Positions 33,752-40,130 of a stretch of 40,130 nucleotides of DNA are shown in pieces. A program made the position numbers and the translations under genes. The first letter of the stretch is position 1. Each line of letters opens with the position of its first letter. Below the pieces are notes generated by a model. It searched no databases, was not told where the DNA came from, and saw only the letters and a list, made by a program, of their open reading frames with translations. The DNA is taken from assembly GCA_004356105.1 (NCBI GenBank), contig SMYC01000276.1, forward strand, positions 1 through 40,130, read 5' to 3'. The stretch is from Acidobacteriota bacterium. GTDB lineage: Bacteria > Acidobacteriota > Vicinamibacteria > Marinacidobacterales > SMYC01.

Positions 33752-34825
33752 TTGCGCTTTTCATTCTTCCTGATCGCACTGTGCTTTTTGCAAAACTCGC
33801 CCGTCCTCGCGGACGGCGACAACACGATCTTCGAGCTAGGGGACTTCGCGTTCGAAAGCGGAGCGACGCTTCCGAACGCTCGCCTGTCCTATGTGACCTA
33901 TGGAGCTCTGAACGAAAGCAAGACCAACACAGTACTCCTTCCCTCCTGGTATTCGGGCAATCACCACGGCTACGAGTTTCTCATCGGGCCGGGAAAAGCT
34001 CTCGACACTTCCAAATACTTCATCGTCGCCACGGACATGTTCGCCAATGGGCTCTCGTCGTCGCCGAGCAACACGCCGCCGCCGTTCGCCGGACCCGATT
34101 TTCCAGAGATCGCGATCCGGGACAACGTGAAAGCCACACACCGGCTTCTCACCGAAGAGCTCGGTATCGAGCACCTGCGGGCGGTGATCGGCTTTTCGAT
34201 GGGCGCGCAGCAAGCGCTTCAATGGGCAGTCAGCCACCCCGACATGGTGGAGGCTGCCGTCGCCATTTGTGGCAACGCGAAGGAATATCCCTTTGGCATC
34301 GTGCGTCTCGAAGGCGCCAAGAGCGCCCTCATGGCGGACAGCGCGTGGAACGAGGGGCGCTATGACAAACCACCCGAGGTGGGCCTCAAGGCGCTTGCAC
34401 GTCATTGGGCGACCTGGGGAGTGTCACAAGAGTGGTGGCGCCGCGAGACCTACCGCGAGCTCGGCTATGCCAGCATCGAAGAACGCCTGCTAGCGGCGGA
34501 AGCAGGCTGGCTGCGCCGAGACGCGAACAACCTGCTCTGGCAAGCGAAGATGTGGCAGAGACACAACGTGGGCGACACGCCCGGCTTCGGGAGTGATTTC
34601 GAGAAAGCCCTTCGTTCCATCAAAGCCCGAGTGCTTCTCATGCCGTCGGAAACCGATTTGTACTTTCCCGTCGCCGACGCAGAATATGAAAGCCGGTTCA
34701 TTCCTGAAGCGAAGCTCGTTCCGATACCGTCGATCTGGGGACACGGTGCGGGTGCGGGAAGAGGCCCCGGCGATGCCGATTTCTTGAATCAAGCGATCGC
34801 TGATTTTCTTGGCCGAAGCCGGTAG
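33752..34825 (+). CDS. Secreted MetX-like alpha/beta hydrolase
   Basis: The TTG at 33752 is chosen: a GGGAGGT site is seven bases upstream, a TATGAT box lies at 33728-33733, and the product then starts with a clean signal peptide (FSFFLIALCFLQNSPVLA). A GTG at 33698 is the longer alternative. The 357-residue enzyme has the homoserine acetyltransferase-like fold: LPSWYSGNHHGYEFLIGPGK, the nucleophile elbow GFSMGAQQALQW, and Asp and His near the end (PSETDLYFP and GHGAGAG). Export makes methionine synthesis unlikely, so a secreted esterase is a better reading. Confidence 0.87.
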   Translation: MRFSFFLIALCFLQNSPVLADGDNTIFELGDFAFESGATLPNARLSYVTYGALNESKTNTVLLPSWYSGNHHGYEFLIGPGKALDTSKYFIVATDMFANGLSSSPSNTPPPFAGPDFPEIAIRDNVKATHRLLTEELGIEHLRAVIGFSMGAQQALQWAVSHPDMVEAAVAICGNAKEYPFGIVRLEGAKSALMADSAWNEGRYDKPPEVGLKALARHWATWGVSQEWWRRETYRELGYASIEERLLAAEAGWLRRDANNLLWQAKMWQRHNVGDTPGFGSDFEKALRSIKARVLLMPSETDLYFPVADAEYESRFIPEAKLVPIPSIWGHGAGAGRGPGDADFLNQAIADFLGRSR

Positions 34826-34906
34826 ATCTTCCGGAAACATGCAACTGCGACTGACGAATGCACGAGCGCGGATCCATCGTTTCGAAGGGCGCTCGGATCG
34901 GTCCAA

Positions 34907-35665
34907 ATGATTGAACGGCTCTCGACCCTTCTCTCAGTCCCGCTATTGGTAGCCGGGACACTCGGTACAGGCACGGCGCAGAAACCGATTCGCATCTTCG
35001 CCGCGGCGAGCTTGACCGACGCGCTGGCCACCGCCATAGCCGATTTCGACGAAGCGCACCCTTTGTCGCGCGTCGTGCCCCAGTTCGGTGCCTCGAGCGA
35101 TCTTGCGCGCCAGATTCTCGCCGGCGCACCCGCGGACCTGTTCTTCTCCGCGGACCAGCGGCAACTGGACCGCGTCGCCGCGAAAGGGCTCATCGAGAAA
35201 GGGGCGCGAACGGATGTGCTCTCGAACGCGCTCGTCGTCGTGCGCCATCGCGATGAGCCCGGCACGGTCGACGGCCCCTGGGACTTCGACGCGCTTGGCC
35301 GTATCGCCATGGCAGATCCTCAGGTGGTCCCGGCCGGCGTCTACGCTCGGCTGTATCTCGAGAACCAGGGCTTGTGGGCACGCCTAAAGCACAAGATCAT
35401 CCCAACACTCGACGTCCGCGGAGCGCTATCGGCTGTAGCGAGCGGCAACGTCGACGCCGGTTTCGTTTTCCGCACCGATGCGGCCATTGAGGATCGCGTG
35501 AAGATCGTCTACGCGGTTCCGCGGGAGGACGGGCCACGGATCTTGTACACGCTCGGGATTATCGAGGGTCGCAGCCGGCGCGACGTTCGTGCGCTCTACG
35601 ACTATCTGAGGTCGGCGGAGGCGGGCAAGGTGTTCGCGGAATTCGGGTTTGTCGCTCTCCCATGA
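34907..35665 (+). CDS. modA: Molybdate-type ABC transporter substrate-binding protein (ModA-like)
   Basis: The 252-residue periplasmic binding protein has a signal peptide (LSVPLLVAGTLGTGTAQ) and ModA landmarks: IFAAASLTDALATAIADFDE, FGASSDLARQILAGAPADLF and FSADQRQLDRVAAKGLIEKG; then GVYARLYLENQGLW. It would bind molybdate or tungstate. No ModB or ModC is adjacent, so the import partners must be elsewhere or the protein has another role. Its stop overlaps the next ATG (ATGA), so the two are co-translated. Confidence 0.88.
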   Translation: MIERLSTLLSVPLLVAGTLGTGTAQKPIRIFAAASLTDALATAIADFDEAHPLSRVVPQFGASSDLARQILAGAPADLFFSADQRQLDRVAAKGLIEKGARTDVLSNALVVVRHRDEPGTVDGPWDFDALGRIAMADPQVVPAGVYARLYLENQGLWARLKHKIIPTLDVRGALSAVASGNVDAGFVFRTDAAIEDRVKIVYAVPREDGPRILYTLGIIEGRSRRDVRALYDYLRSAEAGKVFAEFGFVALP

Positions 35666-36633
35666 GCGGCGCACGGATGCTCGCCGAGATTTTCGAGCAG
35701 CCCGACGTTTATCTCGAGACGGTGCGGCGTGCTTCCTCATGGCGACTTCCTGCACGCATATCCTCTATTGTCGCGATCGGCAGCGGATCTTCCTTCAACG
35801 TCGCGCTTCTTGCCCGCCACTACCTCGAAGGCATCGCGGGAATTCCGACACGCGTGAGCGTCGCGTCGGAGGCGTTTCGGTATGAAACACAACACCCCGA
35901 GCGAACGCTGGCGATCGCGTTGTCGCATTCCGGAAGATCTCGAGACGTCCGCGCGGCCGTCGCGAGAGCGAAACGGCAAGGCGTTCGCACGCTTGCGATC
36001 ACGAACATCGAAATTTCCCCGCTCACGCGGGACGCTGAGCTCGCCTTCGTGACCGGCGCTGGCGTCGAGCTGGCAGTGCCTTCCACCAAAGGGTTCACTG
36101 CTTTGATCGTTGCCGTGCTTCTTCTCGCGTCTTCCTTAAAGAATGGCGCAAAGAATGGCGGAGCAGATCGGCTCGTCGGCAAAGCGTCCCGCGCGACGCG
36201 CGGCTGGCTCGAGAAAGGTCCTCGTTTCGATCGCGCGGCCGATACTATCGCGGCGGCCAAGGCCGTTATTTTCCTCGGAGGAGATATTCTGTATCCCGTA
36301 GCGCTCGATGGCGCCCTGAAGCTGCTCGAGATCACCTATGTTCCCGCGTTCGCTTACCCGCCTCGCGAATTGTTCCACGGCCCAATCGCGCTCGTCGATT
36401 CCGAGGTTGCGGTCGTCGCCTTGGGGACAGTCTCAGAGGACGTGCTCGACGCCGTACGTAAGCGGGGCGCCGCTCCAATCATGCTCGACTCGAGCACGAT
36501 TCCACGGGTCCCGAGAATCGTCCGACCGCTCGTTTACGCGCCGCCGCTGCAGCTGCTTGCGCACGCTGTCGGGAAGCGCCTCGGCCGGTCCATCGATTCC
36601 CCTCGAAGCCTGACCAAGGTCGTCGGGGACTAG
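35662..36633 (+). CDS. SIS-domain sugar isomerase-like protein (GlmS isomerase half)
   Basis: The 323-residue protein consists of two SIS domains as in the C-terminal half of glucosamine-6-phosphate synthase: IVAIGSGSSFNVALLARHYL, IALSHSGRSRDVRAAVARAK, VPSTKGFTALIVAVLLLASS, VIFLGGDILYPVALDGALKL, and the GlmS-like C-terminus DSPRSLTKVV. The glutaminase domain is absent, so it resembles AgaS or FrlB-type deglycases/isomerases acting on amino or glycated sugars. The Ser/Thr sugar-phosphate sites are visible. Overlap with ModA is unusual company; the biochemical link is unclear. Confidence 0.87.
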   Translation: MSGARMLAEIFEQPDVYLETVRRASSWRLPARISSIVAIGSGSSFNVALLARHYLEGIAGIPTRVSVASEAFRYETQHPERTLAIALSHSGRSRDVRAAVARAKRQGVRTLAITNIEISPLTRDAELAFVTGAGVELAVPSTKGFTALIVAVLLLASSLKNGAKNGGADRLVGKASRATRGWLEKGPRFDRAADTIAAAKAVIFLGGDILYPVALDGALKLLEITYVPAFAYPPRELFHGPIALVDSEVAVVALGTVSEDVLDAVRKRGAAPIMLDSSTIPRVPRIVRPLVYAPPLQLLAHAVGKRLGRSIDSPRSLTKVVGD

Positions 36634-36668
36634 ACGAGACACCGTCGCTCCAGTTCCTGTGCATAAAA

Positions 36669-39401
36669 TTAGACGGTCGCGGAGCCGTTAGATTTTCTCG
36701 GTGGCGATCCGTTTCCCGGTGAGCTTACACTCTCGTGGATGCGCAGGGCCAACAAGCGCTCGTCCTCTAGTGCCGTCGTCGCGGCCTCCGCGCGTTTGAT
36801 CGCGAACTCGAGCTTGGACATTTTTTCGGAAACATGATCGATGACCGCCTTCTGGCCTTTGAAGTTCTCGACACGCGCTTCGATATCGTGCATCAAGTTC
36901 TGAAGGTTCCCGATCTTGAACTCGGCCTCGTAAAGCGATGAGCGTTTGGCGTCGATGGCGCTGATCCGGTTGTCGAGCGCATGGGTTTGTTGCAAGAGCT
37001 CATCGAGCTTGTCCTTGGTCTCGGCAACTTCCTTCTTGGACTCGAGGACCGCCTGGGCGTCGCGCCGCACCACGTCGAAGGAATCGTAGAGCTTGTCGAG
37101 CTCGCGTCCCACCCGTTCGACATTCTTGTGCCTTTTCTGGACTTGCTCCATGTGGTCGTCGGCCTCGATCACGGCCTCCTGTAGCTTGTCGAAACGCTTC
37201 GCCGCCACGGACAATGTTTCGTGACGTGATTCGGCTTCGTCACGCATGACGTCGAGATTCCTCCAAACGCCCCCGAGCTCGGCGAGCTGGCTCTCCTGCT
37301 TGTCGAGCGCGCCTCGAATCTCTCGCTGTCGCTCCTCGGCCTGGAGTGCATCCGCTTGCCACTCGGCCCGTAACGCGCGAGCGTGCGCCAAGTCCTCACT
37401 GAGTGCGGTTACCGTCCCCGCCTTACCCTCGATGCGGGAGAAGAGATCCTCCAACATTTGCTTCAAGCTGTGAGCCCTCCCCTCACTCTCGACAAGGAAT
37501 TGCCGCGAGAGACCAATGCCGTCGAGCTTCTGCTGCGCGCCTTCGAGGCGGCCTTCGAGCGCGTGGACACGGCCTTCGACCACGCTTACGGCCTTCGACC
37601 GCTGAAGCGAGTCGGCGAGTTTCTCCAAGTCCGCGAGCTGCATAGAGAGGCCGTCCTGCGAGGCCCGCATCGACTGAAGTCGGCTCTCCATCGTAAGCTG
37701 GTCTTTCATCCGGTCGTCAACGTGGCGGCTCAGCTCCGATAGGGCGTTCAAGCGGGTTTCTATCCCGTCCACGACGCTCGCGCGCTCGAGGAGGAGGGTC
37801 ATCCGGTCGTCGAGACTGTCGCTCAGCGATTGGAGCTCGCCGAAGCGCGAATAGGCGGCATCGAGAATGTCAAAGCGCTTCGTCATGGCTTCCGCCCTGG
37901 ATTCCGCCTCTGCATTGGCCGCCCGGAACTCGGTGATCGCGCGGGTCGCCTTTAGGACCTCCTCGCGGTCCTCAGATAGCTTCTCGTACTGCGCGTTGAG
38001 AGTGGTTTGGGCGCGCTGGAGTTGCCGGACCCGCTCGGCCGTCGATTGAACCATTTCCCGGCCCGCCGCGACAGTCTCGATCTCCCGCGTGGCCTTCTCC
38101 GAAAGGTCGAGAATCTCCTGGATACGTCGCTCTGCTTGCGGGAGCACGTCGACGCGCTCGCGAATGGTCTCGCTTCGGGACGCGAGCTCCTCGATCTGCG
38201 AGCCAAGGGAGTCGATTTTCTTGGCGGTCTTTCGAATCTGGCGCTCCCGCGAAGTTAGCAACTTGAGCTGGTCTTCAGCCGAACGGACGCCGGCGCCTAG
38301 GTCGGCGACTCTCTCATTGACGAGCTCGATCTGCTGGCCTGTGAGCTCGAGGCTCGCGAGCTGCTCCTCGTAACGGCTCGAAGCCGCTAGGACGCTCTTC
38401 TCGAACTCCGCAGTCTCACGAGCGATCTCCGACTTGCGTCGCTCGGTCTGTTCGATTGCAGCGACGAGCTCAACGTGCGCCTTCCGAAGCCCGTCGAGCT
38501 TGTCCGAGAAGTCGTTGGCGTCGCGGCTACCCTCGGCGATTTGTTTCGCGCGTCTGTCCATCTCCCAGACGAGCTGATCGAGCTTCTTCGACTCGTTGGT
38601 GGCGCGCTCCACGATCTGATGGATGGCCTCCAGAGATTTCGCTTTTTGCGAGATGTGCTCGCTGAGTGCGCTCAGGGTGTGGATCTGATCGTCAGTGCTT
38701 CTGAGAAGCTCTTGTGCTGTCGTCAGACGGCTCATCTTACCTTCGAGCTCGCTCGCCTTTTTCATCGCGCCTTCAACCTCGGAACGAAGCAACGTACCGG
38801 TCTCGCCCAAACGGGCGGATTCTTGACTCAAGGAGCTGATGAGGCTGCGCAGCTCGACATAGTCGACCTTCAAGTCGTCGAAATGCTCGTCGCATCGAAG
38901 CGTCTGCTTGCCCAGCGTTTCCAGTTTCTGCCCAAGTTTGGAGACGGCGTCGGCCTGTTTACTAAAGGCCTCGATCTTCTTTTCCGCAGGCTCGCTGAGC
39001 TCGATGAGCTCTGCCATGAGAGCGCTTGCTTGGTCGACCTCTTCACTGCGTTCGGTGACCGAGCAAATACGAGCGTTGGCCTCTTCGGCCAGAGCCTCGA
39101 TCGACTCACTACGCGTCTCGAGCTGGGAGAGCTTCTTCTCCGCCGCCTTGGTGTTACCTAGCCGTTGTTCGAACTTCTCGAGCTTGGCTTCGGCGTCCAC
39201 GATCTTTTCGTGGATATCCCGCACTGTATCGTCGACACGTGTGAGCCCGACTACCTTCGTGTCGACCGCCTTCATGAGCTCGCCCAGATGCTGTCTCTCG
39301 TCTCGAGCAGCCTCTGTCAGCTGGGCAATTTTTTCCTGATCGACGGCAGCACTGTTCCCACCATTACCTCGGTGCAGGACCCTATCGATAAGATTCGACA
39401 T
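36669..39401 (-). CDS. Long coiled-coil protein of unknown function (910 residues)
   Basis: Apart from a short N-terminal segment (MSNLIDRVLHRGNGGNSAAV) and C-terminal tail, the whole product is charged heptad-like sequence, with no Walker motifs, membrane helices or heme sites. Local repeats of an I/L-x-x-L-x-x pattern with SLG-x-Q-IEELA, LETRSESIEALAEEANARI and MHDIEARVENFKGQKAVI resemble SMC/EzrA/kinesin-like rods. A repeated motif (S-x-x-E-x-x-V-x-x-L) suggests internal duplication. It likely forms a long rod in the cytoplasm, perhaps a scaffold. A sigma-54 promoter lies in front of it; a small membrane protein is divergent. Confidence 0.8.
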   Translation of the reverse strand: MSNLIDRVLHRGNGGNSAAVDQEKIAQLTEAARDERQHLGELMKAVDTKVVGLTRVDDTVRDIHEKIVDAEAKLEKFEQRLGNTKAAEKKLSQLETRSESIEALAEEANARICSVTERSEEVDQASALMAELIELSEPAEKKIEAFSKQADAVSKLGQKLETLGKQTLRCDEHFDDLKVDYVELRSLISSLSQESARLGETGTLLRSEVEGAMKKASELEGKMSRLTTAQELLRSTDDQIHTLSALSEHISQKAKSLEAIHQIVERATNESKKLDQLVWEMDRRAKQIAEGSRDANDFSDKLDGLRKAHVELVAAIEQTERRKSEIARETAEFEKSVLAASSRYEEQLASLELTGQQIELVNERVADLGAGVRSAEDQLKLLTSRERQIRKTAKKIDSLGSQIEELASRSETIRERVDVLPQAERRIQEILDLSEKATREIETVAAGREMVQSTAERVRQLQRAQTTLNAQYEKLSEDREEVLKATRAITEFRAANAEAESRAEAMTKRFDILDAAYSRFGELQSLSDSLDDRMTLLLERASVVDGIETRLNALSELSRHVDDRMKDQLTMESRLQSMRASQDGLSMQLADLEKLADSLQRSKAVSVVEGRVHALEGRLEGAQQKLDGIGLSRQFLVESEGRAHSLKQMLEDLFSRIEGKAGTVTALSEDLAHARALRAEWQADALQAEERQREIRGALDKQESQLAELGGVWRNLDVMRDEAESRHETLSVAAKRFDKLQEAVIEADDHMEQVQKRHKNVERVGRELDKLYDSFDVVRRDAQAVLESKKEVAETKDKLDELLQQTHALDNRISAIDAKRSSLYEAEFKIGNLQNLMHDIEARVENFKGQKAVIDHVSEKMSKLEFAIKRAEAATTALEDERLLALRIHESVSSPGNGSPPRKSNGSATV

Positions 39402-39451
39402 CGTTTCTCTCTCCTCTCCGCATGCGGTTCAAGCGCGGATGCTTCTAGACC

Positions 39452-39467
39452 TGCAATCTCGATGCCA
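39452..39467 (-). promoter_or_regulatory. Sigma-54-type promoter for the coiled-coil gene
   Basis: Read on the minus strand: TGGCAT, five bases (CGAGA), then TTGCA, against consensus TGGCAC-N5-TTGCA; only one base differs. The -24/-12 spacing is correct. It puts the transcript start ~40 bases before ATG 39401. Sigma-54 use needs an enhancer-binding activator, not in the window. Confidence 0.6.
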
Positions 39468-39670
39468 CGCAAGCGGCGTGAGGCATTGACGAAGAATCAC
39501 GTCCGCAGGGCGCCAAGATCGCGTTCTGAGAAGCTCCTGTTGACGCAGGAGCTGTCAAGAGCCCGACAGCATGTGTCAACGAAGCCGATAGCGAGGATCC
39601 TTCCGGCGCGGCGCGCGCGGGAGAGCAGCCGTTTTTGGCGAGCAAGCAGGAAGGCGTTTCAGTCTGATCG

Positions 39671-39685
39671 GGCACGAGCCTTGCA
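39671..39685 (+). promoter_or_regulatory. Sigma-54-type promoter for the small membrane protein gene
   Basis: GGCAC, five bases (GAGCC), then TTGCA: exact in both core boxes, with G instead of T before GGCAC. It places the transcript start near 39697, about 30 bases before ATG 39726. The match mirrors the one on the other strand 200 bases away. Confidence 0.65.
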
Positions 39686-39725
39686 GGTGCAACAAGGTCG
39701 GGTTCAATCGACAGGAGGTTCCTTA

Positions 39726-40064
39726 ATGGCGACCAGCCACCGGCCCATCGTGGCCTCGGGGTTAGCAGATAAGAGACTTCGGCTCGTCTCGCACCTCTCG
39801 AAGGCCTTGCCCAGCTCGACGACCGGGGACGACGCCGTGCTCGAGAGTCCCACGTCGTTGTGGCGCACGCTGGCGGTACTTTGCCTGGGCCTGCTGCTCG
39901 TGTCGACGACCGGTATCGCGTTCTTTTCGTTCCTCAAAACGAGCGCTCTACGCGAGGACCTCGCGCGAAGTCTCGCGATCGTGGAGAATCGTGTCCTTTC
40001 GGTAAGCCTACCTGATTTCCGTGGGCGGCGGTTGGTATCTTTGGCTACCCAAAGAAAGGGGTAG
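39726..40064 (+). CDS. Small single-pass membrane protein (possibly truncated)
   Basis: ATG 39726 follows an AGGAGGT site eight bases upstream. The 112-residue product has one membrane helix (RTLAVLCLGLLLVSTTGIAF, ~47-66) and a basic cytoplasmic N-terminus. After ENRVLSVS the text changes to a LPDFRGRRLVSLATQRKG tail, which resembles insertion-derived sequence, so the original C-terminus may be lost. The earlier in-frame reading from 39165 runs through the promoter region and is not coding. Function unknown; it is divergent from the coiled-coil gene and probably co-regulated. Confidence 0.65.
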   Translation: MATSHRPIVASGLADKRLRLVSHLSKALPSSTTGDDAVLESPTSLWRTLAVLCLGLLLVSTTGIAFFSFLKTSALREDLARSLAIVENRVLSVSLPDFRGRRLVSLATQRKG

Positions 40065-40067
40065 CTT

Positions 40068-40130
40068 GTGGCACGAAGGAAAAGCGGGATAAGGGAATCG
40101 CAGGTGGAAAAGGCCCGGAGGAAATTCGTA
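40068..40130 (+). CDS. Partial ORF at window edge, possibly element-encoded
   Basis: GTG 40068 begins VARRKSGIRESQVEKARRKF and runs off the window. A short, very basic start is common in transposon accessory proteins, but nothing here is diagnostic. It starts four bases after the preceding stop. Confidence 0.3.
   Translation, partial: MARRKSGIRESQVEKARRKFV

Noticed and set aside
39700..39720. T-arm-like GGGTTCAATCGAC suggesting a tRNA
   Set aside because: No acceptor, D or anticodon arms fit upstream; it lies in the promoter/leader of the membrane protein gene.
39165..39725. Long in-frame 5' extension of the membrane protein gene
   Set aside because: It runs antisense through the coiled-coil gene and the promoters, while a strong ribosome site precedes ATG 39726.
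1..40130. CRISPR array, rRNA operon, prophage or biosynthetic cluster
   Set aside because: No regularly spaced repeats apart from the FG-GAP coding repeats, no rRNA-like stretch, and only one phage-like small ORF; the genes are ordinary metabolic and envelope genes.

Overview
The window looks like chromosomal DNA of a GC-rich, Gram-negative, soil-type bacterium, most likely an acidobacterium. The evidence is the mix of twin-arginine and lipoprotein signals, PQQ beta-propeller proteins, a sulfatase, a DUF1592/DUF1552 pair with a secreted ankyrin protein, and MacB-type exporters. The assignment is inference from gene content; there is no rRNA or other phylogenetic marker here.

Layout. 1-2.2 kb: 3' end of a secreted FG-GAP/M23 peptidase, a small phage-like ORF, and a broken transposase joined to the tail of a hydantoinase B gene. 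2.3-7.6 kb (minus): HlyD-type adaptor, ABC ATPase and two MacB-like permeases, mostly translationally coupled, followed by an AT-richer cysteine synthase-like gene that looks imported. 7.7-10.5 kb: a frameshifted secreted amidase between two related inverted-repeat elements, then about 800 bases of non-coding DNA and an ATPase remnant. 10.5-11.3 kb (minus): tryptophan 2,3-dioxygenase preceded by the tail of a lost CoA ligase. 11.5-18.3 kb (plus): tight operon of DUF1592 cytochrome-like protein, DUF1552 Tat protein, secreted ankyrin protein and cystathionine gamma-synthase/lyase. 18.3-19.1 kb: a methyltransferase whose frame is interrupted by UGA. 19.1-23.2 kb: a sulfatase lipoprotein divergent from a PQQ dehydrogenase/cytochrome c pair. 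23.3-27.0 kb (minus): TIM-barrel isomerase, gluconate dehydrogenase subunit 3-like protein, PQQ beta-propeller and cystathionine beta-lyase. 27.1-32.2 kb: remnants of aromatic-degradation genes, an M24 aminopeptidase, an MFS transporter, a second PQQ-like propeller and a glyoxalase remnant. 32.4-36.6 kb (plus): beta-lactamase-family hydrolase, MetX-like hydrolase, ModA-like protein and a SIS-domain protein. 36.7-40.1 kb: a 910-residue coiled-coil protein divergent from a small membrane protein, each with a good sigma-54 promoter match.

The most notable item is the methyltransferase at 18329-19117. Its reading frame continues in frame through UGA at 18944-18946, where the related ArsM-like family has a conserved Cys. 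A perfect 8-bp hairpin with a GGA loop begins 9 bases after the UGA and puts its loop 17 bases downstream, as expected of a bacterial SECIS. The full 262-residue product contains no cysteine, so selenocysteine would be its only selenol or thiol. A routine gene call would end it early and miss this.

A second theme is decay. At least six gene ends (hydantoinase B, CoA ligase, DUF234-like ATPase, LigA, HpaB and a VOC protein) survive as short fragments beside intact genes, and an amidase and a transposase are frameshifted. I saw no tRNA, rRNA or CRISPR array.
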